Assembly (NCBI RefSeq): GCF_002369955.1 | Contig: NZ_AP014564.1 | Location: 839,245 to 889,792 of the forward strand | Direction of reading: 5' to 3' | From: Ichthyobacterium seriolicida | GTDB lineage: Bacteria; Bacteroidota; Bacteroidia; Flavobacteriales; Ichthyobacteriaceae | DNA: 50,548 nucleotides | Notes under the pieces: model-generated | Told to the model about the DNA's origin: nothing | The model's database searches: none | What the model saw: the letters and a program-made list of their open reading frames with translations, nothing else | Program-made: the position numbers and the translations under genes | Part shown: piece by piece, positions 34,538 to 44,589 of the stretch | Position numbering within the stretch: position 1 is the stretch's first letter | Layout of the letters: each line of letters opens with the position of its first letter

Positions 34538-35368
34538 TTATTTATATAGACTAATTTTTATCTGTTCTCCCATCTGAAAACTAAGATTTAAAGCTTTAGC
34601 CCTGGCTGAGGCAGCGAAGTTCTTAGTTCTATCGCTGTATAAAATACCACGTGAAGAGTTTATGAGCAGACCAATATCGCTATTAATCCCATATTTGCAA
34701 ACTTGGGATAAATCTCCACCTTGCTCACCTATTCCAGGTATTAAGAGAAAGTCATCAGGAACGATACTTCTTATATCAGAGATATATTCAGCTTTCGTAG
34801 CTCCAACTACAAACATCATATTTCCATGGACATCCCATTTTTTAGCAGTCTCCAAAACCCTTTTGTACAACTCTTGAGAATTATCCAAAATCTTGGTCTG
34901 AAAATCATAAGCTCCACAATTAGAAGTCAACACTAAAATTATAGTGGTTTTATCTCTATAGGATAAAAAAGGACTTACAGAGTCTTCCCCCATATATGGA
35001 CTTACTGTAATTGCATCAAAATTGAAATATTCAAAAAAAGTTTTAGCATACATTTTAGAAGTATTGCCTATATCTCCTCTTTTTGCATCTGCTATTGTAA
35101 ATACTTCTGGATAATGAGTGTTTAGATAATCCATAGTCTTCTTTAAAGACTCTAATCCACTTATACCTTCCGCTTCATAGAAAGCTATATTTGGCTTATA
35201 AGCCACAGCAAACTCATGAGTAGAATCTATTATCTGTTTGTTAAAAGCAAAAATAGGATCGTCTAATTCTAAGAGATGAGGTGGAATCTTAGATAAATCC
35301 GTATCTAAACCCACACACAAGAAGGATTTCTTCTTTTTAATTTGCTCTACTAAGAGTTTTGGAGTCAT
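34538..35368 (-). CDS. pyrF: Orotidine 5'-phosphate decarboxylase (type 2)
   Basis: The last step of UMP synthesis. At 276 residues it is the longer type 2 enzyme of Bacteroidota and mycobacteria. Motifs: LCVGLDTDLSKIP at the start, VAYKPNIAFYEAEG, the catalytic IADAKRGDIGNTS (Lys and Asp), VSPYMGEDSVSPFL, FLLIPGIGEQGGD and NSSRGILY. It follows prfA by six bases and is probably cotranscribed. pyrE, the preceding step, is 4 kb away. Confidence 0.95.
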   Translation of the reverse strand: MTPKLLVEQIKKKKSFLCVGLDTDLSKIPPHLLELDDPIFAFNKQIIDSTHEFAVAYKPNIAFYEAEGISGLESLKKTMDYLNTHYPEVFTIADAKRGDIGNTSKMYAKTFFEYFNFDAITVSPYMGEDSVSPFLSYRDKTTIILVLTSNCGAYDFQTKILDNSQELYKRVLETAKKWDVHGNMMFVVGATKAEYISDIRSIVPDDFLLIPGIGEQGGDLSQVCKYGINSDIGLLINSSRGILYSDRTKNFAASARAKALNLSFQMGEQIKISLYK

Positions 35369-35374
35369 TTTTTA

Positions 35375-36454
35375 TCAACCTAAAAAGTCTTCGTCTTCTT
35401 TTAGCTTTTCCATGTTTTCTGCTATTTTCAACGATTCTGAAAATTTTTCTATATCTCCGTTAATCACATCTTGAAGGTTGTATACAGTCAGTCCTATTCT
35501 ATGATCCGTAACCCTTCCTTGTGGATAGTTATAAGTCCTTATTTTAGCAGAGCGGTCTCCAGAGACCACCATAGATTTTCTCCTTTTAGAATCTTCTTCA
35601 TTCTTTTTCTGTAGCTCCATTTCGTATATTCTAGAACGCAATACATTCAAAGCCTTATCAAAATTCTTAAGTTGAGATTTTTGATCTTGGCACTGAGCCA
35701 CTATTCCAGTTGGAATATGGGTAAGCCTCACGGCAGAATAAGTCGTGTTGACAGACTGTCCTCCAGGACCTGAAGAACAGTATAAATCCTTTCGGATATC
35801 TTTCATGTTTATCTCTACATCGAATTCTTCTGCTTCGGGAAATACCATCACCGTAGCGGCAGAAGTGTGAATTCTACCTTGTGTTTCAGTTTGAGGAACC
35901 CTTTGAACCCTGTGAACTCCTGCTTCAAATTTCATGGTGCCATAAACGTTTTCTCCAGAAATACTAAATACTATTTCTTTAAAACCACCCATAGTGCCTT
36001 CACTGAAGTCTATTAGTTCTGTCTTCCAATTCTTAGTCTCAGCGTGTTTTATGTACATTCTATACAGATCTCCTGCAAATATAGCAGCCTCATCTCCACC
36101 TGTTCCTCCTCTTATCTCTACCATAGCATTTTTAGAGTCTTCCTCATCTTTTGGAATCATGAGAATTTTTATCTCTTCTTCCATAAGAGATACGTTTTTA
36201 TTTAACTCATCCAATTCCTCCTTTGCTAACTCCACTAACTCTTGATCCGTTCCTTCAGAGATAATCTGCTTTGCCTCATCTAAAGACTTTAACAAGGCCT
36301 TGTATTCATTGGCTGCCTCTACCAGTTTAGATAATTCCTTATACTCTTTATTTAGCTTTATATATCTCCTAGAATCTGTGATTACAGAAGGTTGAATGAT
36401 CAGATCTGAAATTTCATCAAATCTATTTTGTATGGAGTTTAATTTATCTAACAC
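35375..36454 (-). CDS. prfA: Peptide chain release factor 1
   Basis: Reads UAA and UAG stop codons and releases the peptide. The 359-residue length is right. The codon-recognition tripeptide region is [15 protein letters not shown] (PxT form, as in RF1 rather than the SPF of RF2). The GGQ catalytic loop is in [18 protein letters not shown]. The N-terminal coiled domain and the C-terminal [14 protein letters not shown] are present. There is no programmed frameshift, consistent with RF1. A -7 element lies 30 bp upstream. Confidence 0.96.
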   Translation of the reverse strand: MLDKLNSIQNRFDEISDLIIQPSVITDSRRYIKLNKEYKELSKLVEAANEYKALLKSLDEAKQIISEGTDQELVELAKEELDELNKNVSLMEEEIKILMIPKDEEDSKNAMVEIRGGTGGDEAAIFAGDLYRMYIKHAETKNWKTELIDFSEGTMGGFKEIVFSISGENVYGTMKFEAGVHRVQRVPQTETQGRIHTSAATVMVFPEAEEFDVEINMKDIRKDLYCSSGPGGQSVNTTYSAVRLTHIPTGIVAQCQDQKSQLKNFDKALNVLRSRIYEMELQKKNEEDSKRRKSMVVSGDRSAKIRTYNYPQGRVTDHRIGLTVYNLQDVINGDIEKFSESLKIAENMEKLKEDEDFLG

Positions 36455-36483
36455 TGAGTTTGTTAATTTTTATTAGGCCTTGG

Positions 36484-36491
36484 CAAAATTA
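36484..36491 (-). promoter_or_regulatory. -7 element of prfA-pyrF
   Basis: TAATTTTG on the minus strand fits TAnnTTTG, 30 bp from the prfA ATG. Confidence 0.45.
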
Positions 36492-36545
36492 ATTTAAAAA
36501 AATGTCATGAAAATAGGCGTGAGTATTTTGACTTGAATTCCTGCT

Positions 36546-36649
36546 AACCTGAGTTTGATTAATTACTTGGAAATACTCGATAAAAACGATAGATTTAACC
36601 TGAAAAAATCGCATGACTATGAATACTCAGGGTTAAGTTGTCTTGAACC
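36546..36649. repeat. Fused relics of IS982, MITE-A and IS1595 ends
   Basis: Three element ends in a row: ACCTGAGTTTGATTAAT (IS982 end, one change), the right part of MITE-A up to GAATACTCAGGG (36560-36632), then TTAAGTTGTCTTGAACC (IS1595 end). The MITE boundary falls at the TTAA that belongs to the IS1595 terminus. All are fragments. Confidence 0.7.
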
Positions 36650-36697
36650 TTATTTTATAAGGATAAAATGTCATTGATAAAGAGAAATAGATATAAT

Positions 36698-38038
36698 TTA
36701 AAATCTTAATCTTTGTGTCATATTTCTATTTTGTTGTTCTAGTTCGTAGTTTTCCTGGACTATTATGATTTCTTGCTCATCAAATATATTGCCAGATCTC
36801 CAAGTTTCCAAAGCGATGTCCCAAATCTCTTTATAGCTGTTTCCTCTCTTAATAATGTATTCTGTTTCATTTAAATGGTTTTTGACCATATCAAAGACAA
36901 ATTCTATAGGTAGAGAGGTGTTTTCTTTTCCATATATCCATATCTCTTGATCTATTCTTTTAACGATTGTAGAGGGAGGGCCAAATACTATATATAACAT
37001 ACCTCTATCTGTTTTCCACCCTTCTTTTGTGTTAGAAAATTTGCGGTTGACATATTCTACTCTATTGTAGTAAGTCATTATTAGCTTTCGTGCTGTCTGT
37101 GCTTTCCCATTAGATATGTTTAACCAATATTTTTCAGCTGAAGATTTAGAATTTTCACTTGCTAAGATTTCTTCTATCTCTTCTTTTTGGAGTATGTAGA
37201 TTAAAGGGAGAGCTATATTTTCTTTTCTAGCTATTAAGGGATAGCCTTCATATGATTTTAAAACAGAAGTTGCCGATAACATAGTAGTGTCTCTTTGTAA
37301 GTGGTAAAGACCTATTTTTTCAAAAGTTAACATGCTGTCTGAAAAAACAGTATTTACAGTGTCCCTTTCCATGTTAATAGAGACCGTATCTATGTGATAA
37401 GGCGGTGTAGATACTCTTTGATCTATAGGATAAGAACTGATAAATATTTTTTCTCTAGAATTTGGTGTTTTAATTTTAATTTTTTCAGCAGTTATAAAGT
37501 TATCAAAACAGATATTTTCTAAACTATCTAGAATCATAAAATTTTCTTTAGAGTTTTTATCCGTCTTATCTACATGAAGTGTTATTTTGTTAGTGTAATT
37601 CCTGTTATTGTCTTCCAAAGAAATTGTAAATAAATAATCCTTTCCACGATCTATATTCAAGTCTAGATGTCCACTTATATAGGTATTTGGATTTATCTTC
37701 TTTTTTGATTTAGACAAGTCTATTGTCTTTTCGTGTTTAACAATATCAATATTGTCAATTAGAGATATTTGTATTTTCAGGCTGGCACTTGATTTGTAAT
37801 TTTTTTTATTCGCTTCTTTTTTATACAAAAACATTCCATTCCACACTTTGTAATAGAGCCTGCTCTCAGTATTTGAAATGTGAAATACTTTATATTTCGG
37901 TTCTGTAGTTATATTTTTTTTTCTACTGTTAAAAGTATTTTCAATCTTAGTATTTATCTTATCCAGATAAGGATTAGCACTATTGCAACTGCACAATTGT
38001 AGAAAAACTATTAAACACAATAATCTATACATAATCAT
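36698..38038 (-). CDS. GWxTD-domain lipoprotein
   Basis: A 446-residue lipoprotein (lipobox QLCSCNS at about 19). The C-terminal quarter has KYWLNISNGKAQTARKLIMT, then KEGWKTDRGMLYIVFGPPST, which is the GWxTD domain of Bacteroidota and related phyla. Upstream is a beta-rich region. The family's function is not established; it is found in outer-membrane-associated proteins. The downstream 45 bp hold no terminator that I can see. The gene starts 28 bp after the phosphodiesterase stop. Confidence 0.85.
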   Translation of the reverse strand: MIMYRLLCLIVFLQLCSCNSANPYLDKINTKIENTFNSRKKNITTEPKYKVFHISNTESRLYYKVWNGMFLYKKEANKKNYKSSASLKIQISLIDNIDIVKHEKTIDLSKSKKKINPNTYISGHLDLNIDRGKDYLFTISLEDNNRNYTNKITLHVDKTDKNSKENFMILDSLENICFDNFITAEKIKIKTPNSREKIFISSYPIDQRVSTPPYHIDTVSINMERDTVNTVFSDSMLTFEKIGLYHLQRDTTMLSATSVLKSYEGYPLIARKENIALPLIYILQKEEIEEILASENSKSSAEKYWLNISNGKAQTARKLIMTYYNRVEYVNRKFSNTKEGWKTDRGMLYIVFGPPSTIVKRIDQEIWIYGKENTSLPIEFVFDMVKNHLNETEYIIKRGNSYKEIWDIALETWRSGNIFDEQEIIIVQENYELEQQNRNMTQRLRF

Positions 38039-38066
38039 TTATTTTGGCACCTAAAGAGGTACGCAT

Positions 38067-38597
38067 TCATACGTCTCTAGGTATTTCTATCACTTGTAAT
38101 TTTTGTATATCATCTCCATCTATTATAAAACTCAGCATAGTTCTAACTCTGTGAAATCCAACTTTTCCTATGGCTCCTGGATTCATGTGTAAAAGATCTA
38201 ATTTTTTATCGTGCATTACCTTAAGAATATGAGAGTGTCCACATATAAATAATTTAGGAGGATTATTATTTATCTCATCTCGTATGCTGCTGTGATATCT
38301 ATTTGGGTATCCTCCAATATGAGTTATCCACACACTTATTTTTTCACAAAAAAATCTGTTATGCAAAGGGAATTCTCTTCGTATTATATGATCGTCTATA
38401 TTGCCAAATACTCCTCTAATAGGTTTTATATTTTTCAGTTGATCAGTTACTTTTATATCTCCAATATCACCAGCGTGCCAAATTTCATCAGACATTTTAG
38501 CATATTTTATAACAGTGTTGTCTATATGGCCGTGAGTATCTGATAACAATAGAATTTTTTTCAATTTTTCTGGTGTAAATTTTTTATGGTATTCCAA
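38067..38597 (-). CDS. YfcE/MJ0936-type metallophosphoesterase
   Basis: A 176-residue calcineurin-like phosphoesterase. Metal-binding motifs in order: ILLLSDTHGH, EIWHAGDIGD, GVFGNIDDH (GNxD), WITHIGG and FICGHSHILKV. This is the YfcE-type phosphodiesterase layout. The physiological substrate is unknown. Confidence 0.88.
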   Translation of the reverse strand: MEYHKKFTPEKLKKILLLSDTHGHIDNTVIKYAKMSDEIWHAGDIGDIKVTDQLKNIKPIRGVFGNIDDHIIRREFPLHNRFFCEKISVWITHIGGYPNRYHSSIRDEINNNPPKLFICGHSHILKVMHDKKLDLLHMNPGAIGKVGFHRVRTMLSFIIDGDDIQKLQVIEIPRDV

Positions 38598-38728
38598 AAA
38601 TTGGACATTCCAAAATTAAACAATTCAAAATTTATTCCTCATGAGAAGCAATGTCAATTTTTATGTTTTTTTTTTAATTATTTTTGGGCCTCCGATTATA
38701 AATCATATAACCTTCTCATAATATTCCA

Positions 38729-39364
38729 ATGTCATTGAATGATGAAATCGCTCTAAAAACTGCAGATTTGCTCTTAGATTCCAAAGCGGTGAAGATATCT
38801 ACCCAACAGCTTTTCACCTTTAGTAAAATGGATATAAAATCACCTATGTATTGTGATAATAGACTTATACTGTCAGATGTAAATTCTAGAGAACAAATAA
38901 AGAGATTCATCGTAGAGGTAGTAAAAGAAAAATTCACAAATATAGATATTATAGCTGGAGTAGCTACAGGTGCCATAGCTATGGGGGTTTTGGTAGCCCA
39001 AGAATTGGGCTTGCCTTTTGTGTATGTACGCTCTGAACAAAAAAAACACGGGACAAAAAATCAAATAGAAGGTTCTCTCCCTAAAGGTGCAAGAGTATTA
39101 GTCGTAGAAGATCTTATAAGCAGTGGAACTAGTAGTTTAAATGCCGTTAGGGCTTTGAAGGATGTCGGTTCTAAAGTATTAGGTGTAATGGCCGTATTCT
39201 CTTATGGCTTTAAGATATCAAAAGATAATTTTTCTGCTGAAAACTGTGAATTACTAACTCTAACAAATTGCGATATTGTATTGAAAAGAGCCATACAGAA
39301 AAAATATATAATAGGTGAAGATATAGAAAAGATAAAAAAATGGAAAGACTCTTGTAGTAAATGA
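38729..39364 (+). CDS. pyrE: Orotate phosphoribosyltransferase
   Basis: Transfers phosphoribose to orotate in pyrimidine synthesis. The product is 211 residues. The PRPP loop is ARVLVVEDLISSGTSSLNAV. The flexible catalytic loop region is YVRSEQKKHGTKNQIEGSLPKG, and IAGVATGAIAMGVLVAQELG precedes it. The frame and ATG are clear. It is divergent from the phosphodiesterase. Confidence 0.95.
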   Translation: MSLNDEIALKTADLLLDSKAVKISTQQLFTFSKMDIKSPMYCDNRLILSDVNSREQIKRFIVEVVKEKFTNIDIIAGVATGAIAMGVLVAQELGLPFVYVRSEQKKHGTKNQIEGSLPKGARVLVVEDLISSGTSSLNAVRALKDVGSKVLGVMAVFSYGFKISKDNFSAENCELLTLTNCDIVLKRAIQKKYIIGEDIEKIKKWKDSCSK

Positions 39365-39392
39365 AATTTCAACTTTATAAGTGTGAAATGGT

Positions 39393-41978
39393 ATGAGAAT
39401 AAAGCCGATTATAATTTTATCAATCCTGCTGATTTTAGGTTGTAGCAAAGATGACATTTCTCTTATAGATTTTGTACCTACCAATAGTGCTCTAATATTA
39501 GATAGCTCAGATATTAATAATACTTATGATAAATTAAAAGAATCCAAGTTCTTTAAAAGATTAGATAGTGTTGAGCATAAGAAAAATATACTTTCAAAGT
39601 ATGATTATGCTATTTCGTTTTTAGAGGAATTTCAACATTATACAAAATCTAAGAAATCTATTATGTCTATTATAGATGTAGGCCCTTTAGCATATAGCTA
39701 TCTATTTATTTTAAAGGCACAAAACATAGCTTATCAAGACTTGGTCAATTACCTCAAAAAAAAAGGAAAAGTAAGCAGTATTATCTACGATGGAATAAAA
39801 GTTTTGAATCTGACTTTAAAGGATGATAGTGTTTTTTACTTTACCATAAAAGATAATGTATTGTTTTTTACCGATGAGAAAATCATTGTAGAAGACGCCA
39901 TAAAAAACCTTAATTCACCTCTTAATGTAATAGACAATCCCAATTTTAGAAAGATATACAAAACCGCAAATCCAAATAGTGAATGCAATATTTATGTCAA
40001 TTATAAGTATGTCTCTCGTATTTTAAAATGCATTTTTCCAAAGTTCGATCAAGAATTAGAACACTTTGCAGACTGGACAGGATTAGATCTAAATATAGAT
40101 GACCTAAAAATCACTATGTCTGGATTGACCCGCGGCAGTGATTCTATTCCTATGTTTATAAATATCTTGAGAGATACAGACCCTGCTGAAATAATTATAG
40201 ATAAAAATTTTCCATCAAACACTTCTCATGCCTGGGTATTACGTATAGGAAAATTAAATTTATTTCAAAAGAAATACAGTAATTATTTAGAGTTACAGGG
40301 CAAGCATAATTACATAAAAAAAGCGGGCGATGCATATCCTTTTGAACCGTATGAAATTTTTCACAAATGGTTTGAAGGCCAAATAGCAGGAGTGTATACT
40401 AACTCAAAGAATAAAGATTCGGCAGGAGATATGATAGCCTTTGTATCTTCAAGTAATAATGAAAAAGCTTTAGAAGAATTAAGTTCTATAACTGACAAAA
40501 ATATTATAGAATACAGAGGAGAAAAAATATACATGTTTAAATATGAGAATATATTAAAACACGTGTTTGGAAACTTATACAGTTCTTTGAAAAACCCCTA
40601 TTTCATTTATCTAGACGATTCAATCGTTTTCTCTGACAATGTGTATCATATAAAAAATGTGATTGACAATAGTCTACAGAAAAATTCTCTTGGATATAGT
40701 AAGCAGTATATGGAGTTTAAAAACGATCTATTGAAATATTCTAATATGTTGTTTATAACTAAGAATATAAATATATCTAACAATGTAGATTATAATCTAT
40801 CTAAGGAGTATAAAAATATATTTAGAGAGTGGAGCGCAGATAGGTTTAATAATTTTAAATACTGTTTTGTACAGGCTTCTGCCGAGGACAAGAATTTTTT
40901 TACAAATGTGGTTTTTAATTATTCTAAAAAGAGAGAAAATGAAATCAACCAACTCTGGAGTGTTAAACTAGATAACACTACCTCTTTTGCTCCTCAGTTG
41001 TTTGTAAATCACTACACTAAGAAAAAAGAGATATTCATACAAGACGACATGAATACTATTTACCTCATAAGTAATTCAGGGAAAATACTTTGGAAAAAAA
41101 ATATAAAGAGTCCTATAATAGGAAATATCAGTGTAGTCGACATTTACAAGAACAATAAATATCAAATGGTCTTTAACACTGCTGATAAGCTTTATATAGT
41201 AGATAGGGAAGGTAATTATTTAGATAATTTTCCCATAAAAATTCCTAGCACTACACATGGGGTTTCCGTTTTTGATTACGATAAAAACAGGGATTATCGC
41301 TTTGTCATTGCTTCGATGAAAGATTTATATATGTATGATAAAGAGGGCAATAAAGTCAAGGGATTTAATTTTAAAGGAGGAAAAACAGATATATCTATGT
41401 CACCGACTTTTTTTAGAATAAAAGGCAAAGACTACATAGTGGTCACTAAAAAATCTGGAGGGATAAACATATTAAATAGAAGGGGAGAAGATAGGGTTAA
41501 AATCTCTGGAGAATATCCACTGTCTAACAATCCTGTATTTTGGAATCATGATCATTGGAATATAACGTTAAATACAGGAGAACTGTTGATGTTTGACACT
41601 TCAGGCAGGACACAAAAGGAAAAGTTACAAACTTTAGATAACAATCATAAAACTCAAAATTTATCTAAGGGACTTTTAATATCTAATGGAAATAAAATAT
41701 ACTTCAATAAAGGGGGCAGACCTCTTGAATATACAATAGATGGATCTGTGGATCATCTCAAAGCATTTGAAATAGGAAATAGTACATACATATCTTTTCT
41801 GAATGTAAATAACAATTCAGTTTATTTATTAGATGGAGACACTAATCTTATAAAAGGATTCCCTCTGTACTGTAATTTGCCAGTTATTTTAGATGATATG
41901 GATAATAGTGGAATATTAAACCTCATTACGACTACTAAAAAAGGAGTAATATCTAATTATGTAGTACATAATAAGTAA
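39393..41978 (+). CDS. Large lipoprotein with beta-propeller-like C-terminus
   Basis: The product is 861 residues with lipobox LILGCSKDD (Cys at about 17). The N-terminal 480 residues resemble DUF3352-like periplasmic domains (VPTNSALILDSSD; KNVIDNSLQKNSLGYSKQYM). From about 525 on, beta-propeller-like repeats appear: NTIYLISNSGKILWKKNIKS, KLYIVDREGNYLDNFPIKI, DLYMYDKEGNKVKGFNF. These PQQ/WD-like repeats lack enzyme cofactor motifs that I can see. The protein is probably a periplasmic or outer-membrane scaffold. Its end is three bases from the converging ribB gene, with no room for a separate terminator. Confidence 0.65.
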   Translation: MRIKPIIILSILLILGCSKDDISLIDFVPTNSALILDSSDINNTYDKLKESKFFKRLDSVEHKKNILSKYDYAISFLEEFQHYTKSKKSIMSIIDVGPLAYSYLFILKAQNIAYQDLVNYLKKKGKVSSIIYDGIKVLNLTLKDDSVFYFTIKDNVLFFTDEKIIVEDAIKNLNSPLNVIDNPNFRKIYKTANPNSECNIYVNYKYVSRILKCIFPKFDQELEHFADWTGLDLNIDDLKITMSGLTRGSDSIPMFINILRDTDPAEIIIDKNFPSNTSHAWVLRIGKLNLFQKKYSNYLELQGKHNYIKKAGDAYPFEPYEIFHKWFEGQIAGVYTNSKNKDSAGDMIAFVSSSNNEKALEELSSITDKNIIEYRGEKIYMFKYENILKHVFGNLYSSLKNPYFIYLDDSIVFSDNVYHIKNVIDNSLQKNSLGYSKQYMEFKNDLLKYSNMLFITKNINISNNVDYNLSKEYKNIFREWSADRFNNFKYCFVQASAEDKNFFTNVVFNYSKKRENEINQLWSVKLDNTTSFAPQLFVNHYTKKKEIFIQDDMNTIYLISNSGKILWKKNIKSPIIGNISVVDIYKNNKYQMVFNTADKLYIVDREGNYLDNFPIKIPSTTHGVSVFDYDKNRDYRFVIASMKDLYMYDKEGNKVKGFNFKGGKTDISMSPTFFRIKGKDYIVVTKKSGGINILNRRGEDRVKISGEYPLSNNPVFWNHDHWNITLNTGELLMFDTSGRTQKEKLQTLDNNHKTQNLSKGLLISNGNKIYFNKGGRPLEYTIDGSVDHLKAFEIGNSTYISFLNVNNNSVYLLDGDTNLIKGFPLYCNLPVILDDMDNSGILNLITTTKKGVISNYVVHNK

Positions 41979-41981
41979 TAT

Positions 41982-43097
41982 TTAGTACTCTACATTTTCT
42001 ACTATTTCTATTCCATAACCTATCAAGCCCACTTTTTTAGTTGTTTTTTTAGTCGCTTTTTTGGTTAATATTTTTATCTTGCTCAGACCTATGCTGTGTA
42101 TTATTTGGGCACCTATCCCAAAATCTTTTTCATCTTCTTTTAAGAGATCTATCTCATCGTTTTTTAAGGCATTTATCTTGTTATTTATAGAGATAGTATC
42201 TTCAGTTTGATTTATATAAATAAAGACTCCTTTCCCTTGATCTTCTATTTTTTTAAAGGCCCTATCTATTTGGGACATGTCTGAATCAGATGATTTTATC
42301 AAGGTTAAAAAATCGTTGTTTATAGCAGAATATACTTTCACCAATACCGTTTCATCTTCTGTCCACGTCCCCTTTATAAAGGCAAAGTGGATCTTTTCAT
42401 TAGTAGTCTGCTGAAAGACTAAGAGCTTAAATTTTCCGTATTTGATAGATATATCAAAGCTGTCTAATTGTTCTATTAAGGAATCATGTTTCATCCTGTA
42501 TGCGACTAAATCCTCTATAGATATTATTTTTAGATCAAATTTTTTTGCGATATCGAACAGATCTGGCAATCGGGCCATACTTCCATCGTCGTTCATTATT
42601 TCTACTAAAACTCCAGCGGGCGTCAGCCCTGCTAGTTTGGCTAAATCTACTGCTGCCTCTGTATGACCTGTTCTCCTGAGAACGCCCCCTTTCTTAGCTC
42701 TTAGAGGAAATATATGTCCTGGCCTGATCAAGTCTTCACTTTTAGTGTTTATATCTACTAGAGATTTTATGGTTTTGGAACGATCAGAAGCTGATATTCC
42801 CGTAGTGCAACCATCTCCGGCCTTATCTACAGAAACAGTAAAAGCCGTCTCTTTAGGGTCTGTATTTTTTCCTACCATCAAATGAAGGTCTAATTCTGCA
42901 CATCGTTCTTCTAATAGTGGAGTGCATATAAGTCCCCTGCCGTGTTTTGACATAAAGTTTACCATTTCAGGAGTCGCCATATCTGCTGCAGCTACAAAAT
43001 CCCCTTCATTCTCTCTATTTTCATCATCTACAACTATGATTATCTTTCCTTGTTTTATGTCTTCTATCGCCTCTTCTATACTATCTAGTTTATGCAT
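41982..43097 (-). CDS. ribB: 3,4-dihydroxy-2-butanone-4-phosphate synthase with degenerate GTP cyclohydrolase II domain
   Basis: Riboflavin pathway. The first 200 residues are a full RibB: DDENRENEGDFVAAAD, TPLLEERCAELDLHLM, DRSKTIKSLVD, and RPGHIFPLRAKKGGVLRRTG followed by HTEAAVDLAKLAGL. The rest has the length of RibA, but the zinc-ligand block (normally CLTGDxxxSxRCDC) is absent and the domain contains no Cys at all in that place. Only DHBP synthase activity is expected. Such one-armed fusions are frequent in Flavobacteria. The ATG overlaps lptF/G by 8 bp. Confidence 0.9.
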   Translation of the reverse strand: MHKLDSIEEAIEDIKQGKIIIVVDDENRENEGDFVAAADMATPEMVNFMSKHGRGLICTPLLEERCAELDLHLMVGKNTDPKETAFTVSVDKAGDGCTTGISASDRSKTIKSLVDINTKSEDLIRPGHIFPLRAKKGGVLRRTGHTEAAVDLAKLAGLTPAGVLVEIMNDDGSMARLPDLFDIAKKFDLKIISIEDLVAYRMKHDSLIEQLDSFDISIKYGKFKLLVFQQTTNEKIHFAFIKGTWTEDETVLVKVYSAINNDFLTLIKSSDSDMSQIDRAFKKIEDQGKGVFIYINQTEDTISINNKINALKNDEIDLLKEDEKDFGIGAQIIHSIGLSKIKILTKKATKKTTKKVGLIGYGIEIVENVEY

Positions 43098-44589
43098 TGT
43101 TTTTTTTGTTTTTAGTATACCTAATTAATTTTCTAAAAGGGTTGATATACACCTCGATATTAAATAACTTAGAATCGTTTGTAGCTTTTCTAGTCAACCA
43201 TATTCCAAAAGGTAATAGAAACATCGATGGATACCACACAGCTAAAAATGGAGATAATTTTAATTCTTCCCCCATATGTTGTCCAGATCTAGACATTACG
43301 TAGTTGAGTAGAAATATCACAATACCTATTACTACGGGAGCTCCCATGCCGCCTCTCCTAATAATTGCACCTAGAGGCGCTCCTATGAAAAACAACACCA
43401 GACAATTAAAAGACAAAGCGTATTTCTTATGTATTTCTATCTCGTATTTTGCCAGTGTGGTCTTTCGATATTTAGCCATCTCCAGTTCCCTTTTTATATC
43501 CTCATATTTGCGTCTTATGTTATCTATACCAGTTTGAATTAAATACGTCTGATCTGAGTTTGCTATTCTGCTTTGTAAGCTGTCTAAAGATTTGAAAGTG
43601 CTGTTTTTAGGCCATACATTCAAAAAACTAGTCTCATCTATACTCGCTATATCGATATTATCTATTTCACTTGAATTACTTCTGATACTGTGTATTTGAT
43701 TGTAGTTACGAGTACTAACATCTTGTATTTGCTTTCTGCTTTCGAGTTTAACAGTGTCCATCCTGTCGTAGATTTGAGAGATATTTAACATAGAATACTC
43801 CTTAGAGGATATTTCCGAATTTAAGTCGGTGTTTTTAAGCGGAGATAGATCTACGTATAGTATATTTTCTTCGAATTTAGCTTTAGTGAAAGGCCTATTC
43901 TTACGCCCTTGTTCTGAATCTACTTTTACGTTTTCATAAATATATCCGTCTTCTAAAGAGAATATCAATGTATTAGTATCATCATCTATTTTCATTTCTC
44001 CTCGACTAGCAGTTATAATTCTTTTGTATTTTATTCCATTAGAATAATCATATATAATGACATCTTTTAGCATATTGCCATTTTCCCCATATTTTTTCGA
44101 TACTCGAATATTGAATCCTTCCACCAAGTTGTTAAACACATTGGGCTTTATGTTTAAAGCTGGCTTTACTCTAGAGATATTCCAGTATAAATTTTTAGAC
44201 TTATAACTGGAGTAGGGAATGGTGTAATTATAAAATAAAAATGCTCCACAACTGACCAGTAATATAAATATCATTAAAGGACGAATAATCCTATACAGAG
44301 ACAGTCCTGCCGATTTCATAGCTGCTAGTTCGAATGATTCTCCAATTTTACCCAGTGTCATTATAGATGTCAATAATATGGCCAAGGGCAGCATATCGGG
44401 AATCAAACTGGGAATGAAATACAAAACCATTTGTAATATGACAGAAACTTCTAATCCTTTCCCTACGAACTCATCTATATACAGATAGAAAAAACGCATC
44501 AGAAATACGAAGAGAGTTATGAGAAATATGGTGACAAAAATCGTTATGAATTTCTTTAATATAAATATGTCTAACTTTTTCACTGTCAA
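43090..44589 (-). CDS. LptF/LptG-family LPS export permease
   Basis: A 499-residue permease of the YjgP/YjgQ family, the inner-membrane part of the Lpt machine that extracts LPS. There are three N-terminal membrane helices (KKLDIFILKKFITIFVTIFL at the start), LPLAILLTSIMTLGKIGE, then a large periplasmic beta-jellyroll insert. Three C-terminal helices follow (FNCLVLFFIGAPLGAIIRRG is the family motif). The insert of roughly 240 residues carries long polar stretches. It overlaps lolA by 4 bp and ribB by 8 bp. Confidence 0.9.
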   Translation of the reverse strand: MTVKKLDIFILKKFITIFVTIFLITLFVFLMRFFYLYIDEFVGKGLEVSVILQMVLYFIPSLIPDMLPLAILLTSIMTLGKIGESFELAAMKSAGLSLYRIIRPLMIFILLVSCGAFLFYNYTIPYSSYKSKNLYWNISRVKPALNIKPNVFNNLVEGFNIRVSKKYGENGNMLKDVIIYDYSNGIKYKRIITASRGEMKIDDDTNTLIFSLEDGYIYENVKVDSEQGRKNRPFTKAKFEENILYVDLSPLKNTDLNSEISSKEYSMLNISQIYDRMDTVKLESRKQIQDVSTRNYNQIHSIRSNSSEIDNIDIASIDETSFLNVWPKNSTFKSLDSLQSRIANSDQTYLIQTGIDNIRRKYEDIKRELEMAKYRKTTLAKYEIEIHKKYALSFNCLVLFFIGAPLGAIIRRGGMGAPVVIGIVIFLLNYVMSRSGQHMGEELKLSPFLAVWYPSMFLLPFGIWLTRKATNDSKLFNIEVYINPFRKLIRYTKNKKNNA

